A stretch of DNA of 64,000 nucleotides from Elainella saxicola E1 (GTDB taxonomy: Bacteria; Cyanobacteriota; Cyanobacteriia; Elainellales; Elainellaceae): NCBI GenBank assembly GCA_002796835.1, contig LUGL01000013.1:1-64000 (forward strand). Direction: 5' to 3'. The translations under genes and the position numbers were made by a program. Within the stretch, counting starts at the first letter, position 1, and each line of letters opens with the position of its first letter. The notes beneath the pieces are model-generated. The model searched no databases. It had not been told where the DNA came from and worked only from the letters and a program-made list of their open reading frames with translations. Below are positions 47,078-56,700 of this stretch, piece after piece.

Positions 47078-47168
47078 TCGATATTTGGCAGGGGCGGGTT
47101 TTGCTGTTAGATCCCTTGCAGGAGGTAGATTGATCTGCTAAACCCGCCCGTACAGTTTGCTGGGTTAT
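47078..47168. repeat. dispersed hairpin repeat, copy 2
   Basis: Second copy of the 31647-31738 repeat. Its arms are GGGCGGGTTT (47092-47101) and AAACCCGCCC (47140-47149), again followed by GTACAGTTTGC. It lies between the 65-residue protein gene and the convergent Uma2 gene, a typical terminator position. Confidence 0.85.
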
Positions 47169-47290
47169 CTGACAGGTTGGGACACAGCCTGCGGTGCCCG
47201 TACGAGTTCATGGAAGCGCGATCGGCTGATCAGATTGGTCGATCGCTTACCTCAGTTTGCTCCAGTCAGGATCAGGTGATGTGGCGATCG

Positions 47291-47917
47291 CTATCTACCA
47301 GCCCTTAACACTTGTTCAGCGGTCAGCTTCAAGCCTGAGAAAGTTGCAGAAACGATCGCCTGGGTGCCTCGAAACTGTTGAATCTCATACTCTCCATCTA
47401 CTAGCGCACAAATAGAAAGCGTGGGTTGTTTGGGCTTGCCAATATGACGAGTCCCCCCCAGCCCTGCGTAGTCTGCAATCCAATATTCAGGAATGCCTAG
47501 CACCGCATAATCTTCAAGCTTCCGGGCATAATCGTTTTGCCAGTTGCTACTCACAACTTCCACGACGAATTTGATCGAACTGCCTAGCGTTAAGATCGAC
47601 TGGTCTGCCCAAAGCGGTTCTTTGATCAGTTCATCTCGATCGACTACTGTGATGTCAGGACGAAATGCCGTCATATCTGTATTAGAAGGGCGCAATAGTC
47701 CCCGCTGAAGGACAAGCCAAGGGAGGCTTTCTGCATCGATTTGGACACAAATCTTCGTTGTGATGAAGGCTGAAACCTCCTCATGCAGACCTGTCGGTTC
47801 CAAATCGTATACCTCTCCATCGATCAGTTCATAGCGGTTATCGTTCCCATAAAGGGCAAGAAACTCATCAACGCTCAGTGGTTGCTGTTGTATTCGTTGG
47901 CCGATCGTAGAAGTCAT
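47291..47917 (-). CDS. Uma2-family putative endonuclease
   Basis: The 208-residue protein shows the Uma2/DUF820 PD-(D/E)XK-like fold: LSVDEFLALYGNDNRYELIDGEVY, the acidic residue in FRPDITVVDRDE, the EVVSSNW motif with YARKLEDYAVLGIPEYWIADY, and a beta-rich end. The family is extremely abundant in cyanobacteria, often in many copies, and its biological role is not established. It lies 54 bp downstream of the thioesterase gene on the same strand and may be transcribed with the NRPS operon, but it is unlikely to be part of the pathway. Confidence 0.88.
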   Translation of the reverse strand: MTSTIGQRIQQQPLSVDEFLALYGNDNRYELIDGEVYDLEPTGLHEEVSAFITTKICVQIDAESLPWLVLQRGLLRPSNTDMTAFRPDITVVDRDELIKEPLWADQSILTLGSSIKFVVEVVSSNWQNDYARKLEDYAVLGIPEYWIADYAGLGGTRHIGKPKQPTLSICALVDGEYEIQQFRGTQAIVSATFSGLKLTAEQVLRAGR

Positions 47918-47971
47918 AGGTCAACTTAGCCCAATCAATCCTTTTAGTCTATCAAACTTGCCATTCTCCCA

Positions 47972-48763
47972 TTATTTGGGCATTCGATCGAAACATGAAT
48001 GATGCTGAAGCTGCTGGACGATCGCCTGTAACAGCTGCTCTCCCACTGTATTTAAGAAAAAATGATGGCCTGGAAACATCTGGAGCGAAAAGGTGCTGCA
48101 AGTTTGCTTTTGCCATGCTTGTAAAGAAGGCCGATCGGCATACTCATCCTGTAACCCGCCGAAAACAGCGATCGGGCAATCTAGAGGCGGTTCTTCGTGA
48201 TAAGCGTAGGTTTCACATAGGGTGAAATCGGCTCGCAAAACGGGCAGCAATAATTCCATGATTTCAGCATTTTGCAAAACCGCCTCTGGCGTGCCTTGAT
48301 AACGGCGTAAGGCATCCAGAAAAGCCAGTTGAGGTAGGCGATGAATCGGAGGCACGAGGGGCGCTAGCTGCGGCGCATGGCGAGCGGAAAGCAAGAGGCC
48401 AGTGGGACTGGGTGCCTGTTGTCGTCGCAATTCACGGGCTAGCTCAAAGCTGATTAAGGCTCCCATACTATAACCAAAGAAGGCAAAGGGCTGGTCTAAA
48501 TGGGGTCGCAAAGCAGTGGCTAATGCAGCAATCATGGCTTCTATTTGGGTGATCGGCGGTTCCTTAAGACGGCGTTCGCGACCGGGCAGGTGAATTGGGC
48601 AGACCTCGATTTGAGGACCTAGGATGTTGGACCAGAGGCGGAAAATAGAAGCGCTGCCGCCTGCATAGGGAAAACAGAAGAGGCGAAGCTGAGTTTGCGA
48701 ATGAGCAGGAGGAATACTCACCCATGGATTGGATAACATTGGTGGCTTCAGTATGGACATCAT
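47972..48763 (-). CDS. type II thioesterase (proofreading)
   Basis: The 263-residue protein has FCFPYAGGSASIFRLW, HLPGRERR, the nucleophile GYSMGALISFELAREL and a C-terminal catalytic His in MFPGHHFFL. This is the standard pattern of external (type II) thioesterases of NRPS and PKS pathways. These enzymes clear wrongly primed or stalled carrier proteins and can help precursor release. It is the last obvious biosynthetic gene in the operon starting at 60430, about 68 bp after the methyltransferase. With the AT° of the KS protein, loading errors on the LLM-KR-ACP carrier may be frequent, which would make such editing useful; that is an inference. Confidence 0.93.
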   Translation of the reverse strand: MMSILKPPMLSNPWVSIPPAHSQTQLRLFCFPYAGGSASIFRLWSNILGPQIEVCPIHLPGRERRLKEPPITQIEAMIAALATALRPHLDQPFAFFGYSMGALISFELARELRRQQAPSPTGLLLSARHAPQLAPLVPPIHRLPQLAFLDALRRYQGTPEAVLQNAEIMELLLPVLRADFTLCETYAYHEEPPLDCPIAVFGGLQDEYADRPSLQAWQKQTCSTFSLQMFPGHHFFLNTVGEQLLQAIVQQLQHHSCFDRMPK

Positions 48764-48831
48764 GTGAATCTTTTCCGGTTAATGCAAGGTTGGAGGATAT
48801 AAAGCATTAGGAGAGTATCCTCAAGCGTGTA

Positions 48832-49452
48832 TTATTCGACTTTTTGAGCTACCCCCTGATAGGTATACCCTACAGCATCGGGCATATATTCCATGTAAAA
48901 CCGTTTGAGGCTGACGATCGCCAATCCTGATTCTTCCACGAATGCTTGAATGTCACGATTCAAATGACAACCTTCCGAAATGAACTTTTGCACTGGAGTC
49001 AGGCGATTTTGCCAAACTTGAACGTCTGGTTCCGGGCTTAATCCATGTTCGATGAAGAGAAAAGAGCCGCCCGGTTTCAAAACCCGTTTGACTTCTCGCA
49101 GCGCTTGCTGAACATCCTGAATGCTGCATAAGGTCCAGGTGCTGACTACCGTATCAAAGGTGCGATCGGCGAAGGGGAGCGACTCTCCTTTCAAAACATG
49201 ATGATCAACTTGAATTCCAGATTCAGCCATGCGTCTGCGAGCTAAAGACCCCATGCCTCGATTTGGTTCGATCACCGTAATTTTTTTTACCGATTTGGGA
49301 TAGTGCGGCAAATTCAGTCCTGTGCCAAATCCAATTTCCAGAATATCCCCTTTGACATGAGATAGAAGCGTTTGGCGGTAGCTACCCTGAACCGGACCAG
49401 ACATACTCCAATCGAGCAAGCGGGGAAAGATGACCTGAGAGTAGAGATTCAT
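48832..49452 (-). CDS. class I SAM-dependent methyltransferase
   Basis: From ATG 49452 (MNLYSQVIFPRLLDWSM; AGGA about 9 nt upstream) the protein has 206 residues. Motif I is ILEIGFGTGLNLPHY, with VIEPNRGM, FDTVVSTWTLCSI and RVLKPGGSFLFIEHG. This resembles UbiE/METTL7-like enzymes that methylate small lipophilic substrates. The position within the NRPS operon suggests tailoring of the product, such as O- or S-methylation, but the target cannot be read from sequence. The C-terminus is moderately hydrophobic (RFYMEYMPDAVGYTYQG). Confidence 0.85.
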   Translation of the reverse strand: MNLYSQVIFPRLLDWSMSGPVQGSYRQTLLSHVKGDILEIGFGTGLNLPHYPKSVKKITVIEPNRGMGSLARRRMAESGIQVDHHVLKGESLPFADRTFDTVVSTWTLCSIQDVQQALREVKRVLKPGGSFLFIEHGLSPEPDVQVWQNRLTPVQKFISEGCHLNRDIQAFVEESGLAIVSLKRFYMEYMPDAVGYTYQGVAQKVE

Positions 49453-49552
49453 GATAGTTTCCTGAGTGAGTAGAGGTTTAGTGGACAGAATTATCAAGTA
49501 GAAAATCGATCGAGAAAACTAGACAAGGATTGTTGGTCGTTATTGTAACGGG

Positions 49553-49930
49553 TTAAGCTGCTTCACTGGGGGCCATGGTCCAGGTGGGGCTGAATTCAGT
49601 GCGGGTTGTGATGGCAACATTGCCGTCAATCAAAGTTAAGCACAGGCTGCATTTGCCATATTCCGAATTCCAGCAATAGATAGGGATGCCCGCTGCGGGT
49701 TCCTGGGCGGCCTTCAGCAGATCGCCAAAGGTGATAGATTTGACTAAATTCACCAGAGCGAGGGCTTCTGCCAGAATCAGAATTGAACCGATCTCACCTA
49801 AACGTTTGCTGCCCAGCGAAATAGTGTGGCCTGCTTGCAGCGCTTGCAAATCGGTTTCTGAGACTTTCAAGCCAAGCAAATTGATCCCTTTTTGAATTTG
49901 ATTGAGGTCGAGGCTGTAAGTAGAAGACAT
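49553..49930 (-). CDS. unrecognised 125-residue protein in the NRPS operon
   Basis: I do not recognise this protein. It starts MSSTYSLDLNQIQKGINLLGL and has a hydrophobic middle (ILILAEALALVNLV). A C-x6-C-x2-C cluster (CWNSEYGKCSLC) sits at about residues 88-97, and the C-terminus is beta-like. There is no signal peptide. It lies between cysE and the methyltransferase, about 50 and 100 bp away on the same strand, so it is very likely co-transcribed. The cysteines could bind metal or be redox-active. Its role could be as an accessory or tailoring protein for the pathway. Confidence 0.7.
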   Translation of the reverse strand: MSSTYSLDLNQIQKGINLLGLKVSETDLQALQAGHTISLGSKRLGEIGSILILAEALALVNLVKSITFGDLLKAAQEPAAGIPIYCWNSEYGKCSLCLTLIDGNVAITTRTEFSPTWTMAPSEAA

Positions 49931-49980
49931 GGTAGTGATGGAGGAGTGTAGGTTGATAAGGTTGACAGATGGAAGCGTGA

Positions 49981-50700
49981 TTAACGAGTGATCGTATAGG
50001 ATAATGCAGAAGCATGTTTGAGAGAATCCAAAGTATCTTCTAAAGTATCGATGCGTTCTGTGAGATTGCGTAATAAATCAGCGATCGGATCAGGAACTTG
50101 ATTATGGGCCAGTGGGTTAATGCGTTCGCCGGATTGGTAGACAACGCGACCGGGAATGCCGACGACGGTACAATCACTTGGCACAGAGCGCAGTACGACT
50201 GAACCAGCCCCAATTCGGGTGTTATGGCCAATTTCAATATCGCCCAGCACTAAAGCCCCTGCACCGATGACTACATGATTGCCTAGGGTCGGGTGGCGTT
50301 TTCCCTTTTGTTTACCGGTGCCGCCGAGGGTGACCCCCTGATAGATTAAAGCGCCATCACCGACGATCGCCGTTTCGCCAATTACAACGCCCATGCCGTG
50401 ATCGATAAATACACCAGCACCTAAGGTGGCTCCGGGATGGATTTCGATACCAGTTAACCAGCGGGCAATGTGGGATAAAAACCGCGCGAACCAAAAGAAT
50501 TGACGCTGATGCAGCAGATGGGCAATCCGGTAAATCGTAATTGCTTGCAAACCGGGATAACAAGTCAGGACTTCCAATAAGGAACGAGCGGCGGGATCTT
50601 TCTCGAAAGCAGCCTGAATATCGGCTTGAATCAGATCGATAAATTGCTTCCAGATGAGAGATCCAGGCCATTGAGGGGCGAGAGTTAATTTGATAGTCAT
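49981..50700 (-). CDS. cysE: serine O-acetyltransferase, pathway-linked CysE
   Basis: The 239-residue protein has the N-terminal helical region with IDLIQADIQAAFEKDPAA and YPGLQAITIYRIAH. The left-handed beta-helix hexapeptide repeats follow: IHPGATLGAGVFIDHGMGVV, GETAIVGDGALIYQGVTLGG, HPTLGNHVVIGAGALVLG and GHNTRIGAGSVVLRSVP. The reaction is acetyl-CoA plus L-serine to O-acetylserine, the committed step to cysteine. It lies 47 bp after an NRPS whose A domain has a cysteine-like pocket code, so it probably boosts that precursor. An alternative is supply of O-acetylserine for 2,3-diaminopropionate, though no partner enzyme for that is visible. Confidence 0.92.
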   Translation of the reverse strand: MTIKLTLAPQWPGSLIWKQFIDLIQADIQAAFEKDPAARSLLEVLTCYPGLQAITIYRIAHLLHQRQFFWFARFLSHIARWLTGIEIHPGATLGAGVFIDHGMGVVIGETAIVGDGALIYQGVTLGGTGKQKGKRHPTLGNHVVIGAGALVLGDIEIGHNTRIGAGSVVLRSVPSDCTVVGIPGRVVYQSGERINPLAHNQVPDPIADLLRNLTERIDTLEDTLDSLKHASALSYTITR

Positions 50701-50747
50701 GGTTTTGGAGAGATAAAGTGACGGTAAAATTTGTGGTTTACTCAGAA

Positions 50748-53700
50748 TCAGTTGATCGAAGATGAATCGATCGAAGATGAATGCGTTTGCTCAGTAGTAT
50801 TGGGTGAAACCAGCAGCGGCGTTTCTTTGCGATGGGTGGCCCAGAAGGAAGCTCCCCAGAGGGATCCCACCAGCACAGAGAGCAACAGACTCTTTTTCAA
50901 GCGGCGCACCTGATTTTGTTTTTGCTGGAGTCGGACATTGCTCAGCAGCTTTTGCAAAAAGTTTTCGCGATAGGTGGTGGCCTCATGCATCAGCGTTGCT
51001 AAATCTTGGTCGGGATGAGCGGCGATCTCTTCCAAAATTCCCTGGAAGTAACCCAGCATGCTGATGATTTGAGCGGTGTCAAAGTGGCGCTGATAGTAAG
51101 AGAGATTCAGCAGCAACATGGAGCCTGGAACAACTTCGACTCTGAGCAAATGCTCTGTTTGTGCGAGGGATCGCACATAGTCAATGCCCCAGCGTTTGGC
51201 CTGATCCTGTACGGCTGTATCGATCGGGAAGTTTTCAAACACGAGATAACTTCTAAACAGCGGCAGATCTCCCGGAACTTCACTCCAGGCTTTGATCTGA
51301 GCCGGAGGACTATATTCATACTGGCTTAGCTCCACCTGTTGCGCTTGCAGTTCCTTTAACCAAGACAGGAATGAGGCCTGGGGTGGTACTTTTACCCTAA
51401 ACGGTAATGTATTAATGAACAGTCCTACCATAGACTCTATCCCGTTCAAGGAAGTCGGGCGACCAGAAACGGTTACGCCAAATACCACTTCGGATTCAGT
51501 ACTATAGCGACTGAGCAAAATCGCCCAGGCGGCCTGTACCAGCGTGTTCAACGTCACCTGCTGTTGTTTTGCCAAATCGCGCAAAGCGGTCGTGGTGGCT
51601 TCTGAGAGCACATTCAGCTGCTGCACATATTCATCTTCCGGCACCGGGCTGACGCAAGGAGTAGGCGATATCAGGGTGCGAACTCGCCGCATCAGCACTC
51701 TTGGCTTGAGTTGATTGAGCTGCTGCTGCTTGATCAGGAGCGATCGTAACGCCGTTGCTGGATCGGTTTGAGTGGCAGAGTTTTGAGTAGCTTGCAATTG
51801 ACCTGCTGATTGGAGCTGGAATGCAGTCGGGGTTTTGACGCCCTTGAGCGTTTGCCGCCAGAAAGCCTCTGCTTTGGATAAATCTTGCTGCTGCAACCAG
51901 TCGATATAATCCCGGTAGGAGCGGCTGTTTTCCAAAGGTAGGGCGTGCCCCTGAGAATGGGCTTCATAGCAGGCAAAGAACTCCTTCATCAGGAACGCGG
52001 AACTCCAGCCGTCCAGCAGCATGTAGTTATAAATCCAGACGAAGTAATAGGCATCGTTGGCAATCCGAAACAGACTGGTCCGCACTTGAGGCACCTGGGA
52101 CAGATCGAAATTCTGTACCCGGACGGCTTGAATGTAAGCCTCTAATCGATCGGTCTGCTGTTTAGCTGATAGATGCCGCCAATCCTGTTCTTCCAGCGAG
52201 AGGGTGGCTTGCTGATGGACGATTTGTAAGGGTTCCTGCTGATGTTTCCAGGCGAAAGAGGTCCGCAAGATCGGATGCGTATCCACTACCTGCTGCCAGG
52301 AGCGTTCAAAGATATCGCGATCGAGCACCACACCCCGTAACGGAAACACTTGATGCACCACGTTTAAGCCCGCTTCAGGCACATGCAGGCGATGCAACAG
52401 CATATTTTGCTGCATTGGCGTCAGCGGATAAATGGCTTCAACATCCTGTTCCACCAGCAGCAAGGCATCCAGGCTGGATTGGTCGAGCTTGACCAGCGGA
52501 AAATCAGAAGGCGTGTAGCCACCAGCCACCGGCGACAAACAATGGGCAATCAGCGACCGTAAAGCAGCCATTGCTGATTCTGCCAACCATTCGATCGTTT
52601 CTGCTTGATGCAAATTCTCGCTGTAAATCCAGTCAATTTGCAGTTGTTCGCCTGTGACGCAGCTATTAATTTCCAGCAGGTGAGTGCGGTGGCCGATCGG
52701 GCTATGCATCGGACCTGTAGGAGTGGCTGCATCGAGTTGGAATAGTGCCTGTTCTGGTAGCCCCAGATCCAACTGTCCTAGATAATTAAACACAATTTCG
52801 GCCTGGGGCAGGGTCTGCATCGTTTCACGCACGACTGAATCATGGCTGAGTGAACGCAGCAGACCATAACTTAAACCCTGTTGGGGAATATGGCGTAGTT
52901 GCTCTTTAATCGACTTAATCCGATCGCTCAAATCCTCAGAATGTCCTAGATCGATCGACACCGGGAATAGGGCTGTGAACCAGCCGACTGTACGAGACAA
53001 ATCGATGCCGGGAATCAGGTCTTCGCGGCCATGGCTTTCCAGATCGATCAGGACCGTGCGGGAGTTGAGCCAGGGAGACAGAGCTTCTGCTAATGCGGTT
53101 AACAGAATCTCGTGAATTTTGGTGCGATAGGCTTTGGGGACTTCTTGTAGCAGGGTCTGGGTTTCTGCCGCATCCAGTTTTACCGAGATTTTGCGAGCTG
53201 AGGCTGCTGTGTTGCTGCCATGCACATGATCGATCGGCAGTCGCATCGTGGGTTTCCAGCTTTTCGCCAACCAATCCTGGAAGTCTTGCCACAGAGAAGC
53301 TGATTGGGCATATTCCGTGAGCTGCTGACTCCACTGCTGGAAAGAGGTCGTTTTCAAAGGCAATTGCACCGTTTCTCCCCGCCAGAGCTGATGGTAGGCC
53401 AACTGCATATCTTCCAGCAGAATCCGCCAGGAAACGCCATCTACTGCCAGGTGATGAATCGCCCAGAAGAGTCGATCGGGCTGAGTCCCCAGCTTAAAAT
53501 AGGCAACGCGCAGCAGCGGACCCGTTGAGAGATTGAGACTGGCCTGCAATTTGGCGGTGGCTTCAGCGATCGCAGTAGCTTGTTCCTTACCGTTCAACTC
53601 GGATAGATCTATCAGACTGAATGGCACCTCGCTAACCCCCTCTGCATTGATTTGCTGCCAGCCATCCGCTTGCTGAGTAAATCGTAGCCGCAGGGCATCA

Positions 53701-56700
53701 TGGTGTTGCAACAACTGCTGCACAGCTTTTTCGAGCAAGTTGGGTTCTAGGGGCTGCCGCACTTGCAGCAAAATCGACTGGTTCCAATGGTGGCGCTCTG
53801 GCAGTTCTTGCTCGAAGAACCAATGTTGAATGGGCGTTAGCGGGACAGCACCCGTTACTAAACCTTGCTCTGCCTGAATCACCGGGCCCGTTCCCGCTAC
53901 GGTGGCTAATTCCGCGATCGTCTGACATTGGAAGATCTGCCGGGGAGTGAGCTGTAAACCCTGCTGCTGCGCCCGTGAAACCACCTGAATACTCAAGATC
54001 GAATCGCCACCCAATTCAAAGAAATTATCGTAAATGCTGATCGCGTCAAGGTTCAAAACCTGTGACCAGATATTCACTAAGGTTTCTTCGATCGGATTCC
54101 GGGGCGCAACAATTTGACGTTCCTGGCGGTTGATATCTGGAGCAGGCAAAGCCCGCCGATCGACCTTACCGTTAGCAGTCAGCGGCAGTGCAGGCAGCGA
54201 GACAAAGGCCGCAGGAATCATATATTCTGGCAGCTTTTGCTTCAGGAAGTTGCGCAGCTCGTTCGAGGTTGGTTCAGTTCCAGGTTCGGGCACGACATAG
54301 GCGACCAGTCGTTTATCTCCAGGCACGTCTTCGCGCACCAGCACCAACGTATCCTGGATATGCGGATGCTGATTCAGAACTGTATCGATTTCTCCCAGCT
54401 CAATTCGGAAGCCGCGCACCTTCACCTGATGATCGATCCGACCCAGGAATTCAATATTGCCATCAGGCAGGAAGCGAGCCAGGTCTCCGGTATGGTAGAG
54501 ACGGCGATCGGCCTCTGGGTAGAAAGGATCGGGAATGAATTTGGCAGCCGTTAGTTCAGGCTGATTGACATAGCCGGATGAAAGGCATTCGCCACCGATA
54601 TAGAGATGACCGGGAATACCGATCGGACAAGGCTGTTTATCATCATCCAGAACATAATACTGGGCATTTTGGATTGGCTTGCCGTAAGGAATGCTGAGCC
54701 AATGGGGCTCGACCTGGTGAATCGGATAATAGTTCGACCAGACGGTGGCTTCTGTCGCTCCACCCAAACTGATCACTTCCACGCCTGGAAATGTTTGCTT
54801 CAGCAAATCAGGCAATTTGACCGGAATCCAATCGCCACTCATAAACACCAGCCGTAGCTGATTATCTGAAGTCCGGGCCGTAGCAAAAAACGGAACGAGC
54901 TGTTGCAGGGTTGCCGGAGCCGAATCCCAGAAGGTAATTGGCTCGCGCTGCATTAGCTCCAGCAAGCGCTGTGGATCATGAACATCTTCATCGGAGACGA
55001 CCTGAATCGAACCCCCTGCCGCCAGCAGTCCGAAGATATCGTAAACAGATAGATCGAAACAAATTGAGGTAATGAACAGGACCCGATCGCGAGCATTGAT
55101 CTGGAACGTCCGGTTGACCCATTCGATTAAGTTGATCACCGGCTGGTGCTTCACCATCACGCCTTTGGGTGTGCCCGTTGAGCCAGAGGTGAAGATGATA
55201 TAGGCGATGTCTGTTGCTCGAGATTGGACCGGCAAATTATCAATTCCATAGTCCCGCACCTGAGCCATTGTCCAAACTTTCCGATTCGCGATCTGAACCA
55301 CTGGCGACTGGATAGACTGGACCGGATCTAAACAAACCACATGGCGCAAATCAGGCAGCTCGGTCAGATTAGCAATCGTTGGCAGCAAGGACTGTTGGGT
55401 CAGGATGCAGGGCACGTTGAGCGAATCGAGAATCCACTGCAATCGGGCTTCTGGAAAACTGGTGACGAGCGGAATATAGCCACCGCCCGCTTTCAAAATC
55501 CCCAGCAATGCCGTGATCATCTCTAACGATCGCTTCATATACACGGCAACCATCACGCCTGGTTTCACACCCAGTTTTTGCAGATGTCGCGCCAACTGAT
55601 TCGCCTGCTGATTCAGCTCGCGGTAGCTGATGGATTGCTGATCAAACACAACGGCGATCGCATCTGGGGTGCGTTCCACTTGCGCTTCAAACAACTGATG
55701 AATGCACATCTCGCGATCGTAGGAAGTTTCGGTCTGGTTCCAGTCAAACAGGACTTGCTGTTGTTCGGCAGGAGTCAGCAAGGGTAATTCTGATAAGCGC
55801 TGATCTGGATTGGCCACCAGACCTGTTAGCAACGTTTGGAAATGGCCGACCATGCGATCGATCGTGGCGGCATCAAACAGATCGGTGTTGTATTCAAACC
55901 AGCCCTGCACGCCCGTATCCGATTCTGATAAATCTAGCGTCAGGTCAAATCGCGCCATACCGCTAGCGATCGTCAACCGTTGCATTGTCACTCCAACCAG
56001 ATCGAGCGCCAGGGGCATCTGATCGTTCTGATAGACAAACATCACCTGAAACAGGGGATTGTGGCCCAGATCCCGCTGAGGCTGCAACTCTTCGACCAAT
56101 TTCTCGAACGGCACGTCCTGGTGGTCATAGGCTCCCAGCGCTACCTCGCGCACCTGCTGCAACAAACTACGGAAACTGGGATTCTCAGACAGATCGGTCC
56201 GCAAAACCAGACTGTTGACGAACAGACCGATCAATCCCTCCATCTGGCTGTTGGTGCGACCTGCGATCGGCGTTCCTACCGAAATATCATCCTGGCGAGT
56301 ATAGCGATGCAGCAGTGTCTTAAAGGCTGCCAGCAAAATCATAAATAGGGTGACGCCTTCTTGTTGGCCCAACTGCTTCAATGCCTGATAAAGCGGCGTA
56401 GAGAGGCGAAAGGGATGGGTGGCTCCTCGGAAGGTCTGCACGGCTGGACGGGGCTGATCGGTCGGTAACTCCAGCAGGGGTGGGGCGTCGGCCAACTGCT
56501 GTTTCCAGTAGTCGATCTGCTGATTCACTAATTCCTGCTGCTGACTTTGCCGTTGCCAGTGGGCGACATCGACATATTGAATTGGCAATTGGGGCAACGG
56601 AGAAGGGCGTCCCTGCGAGAAAGCATTGTAGAGCGTCACCAGTTCCCGCAGCAGAATGCCCATCGACCAGCCATCTGAAATGATGTGATGCATCGTAAAC

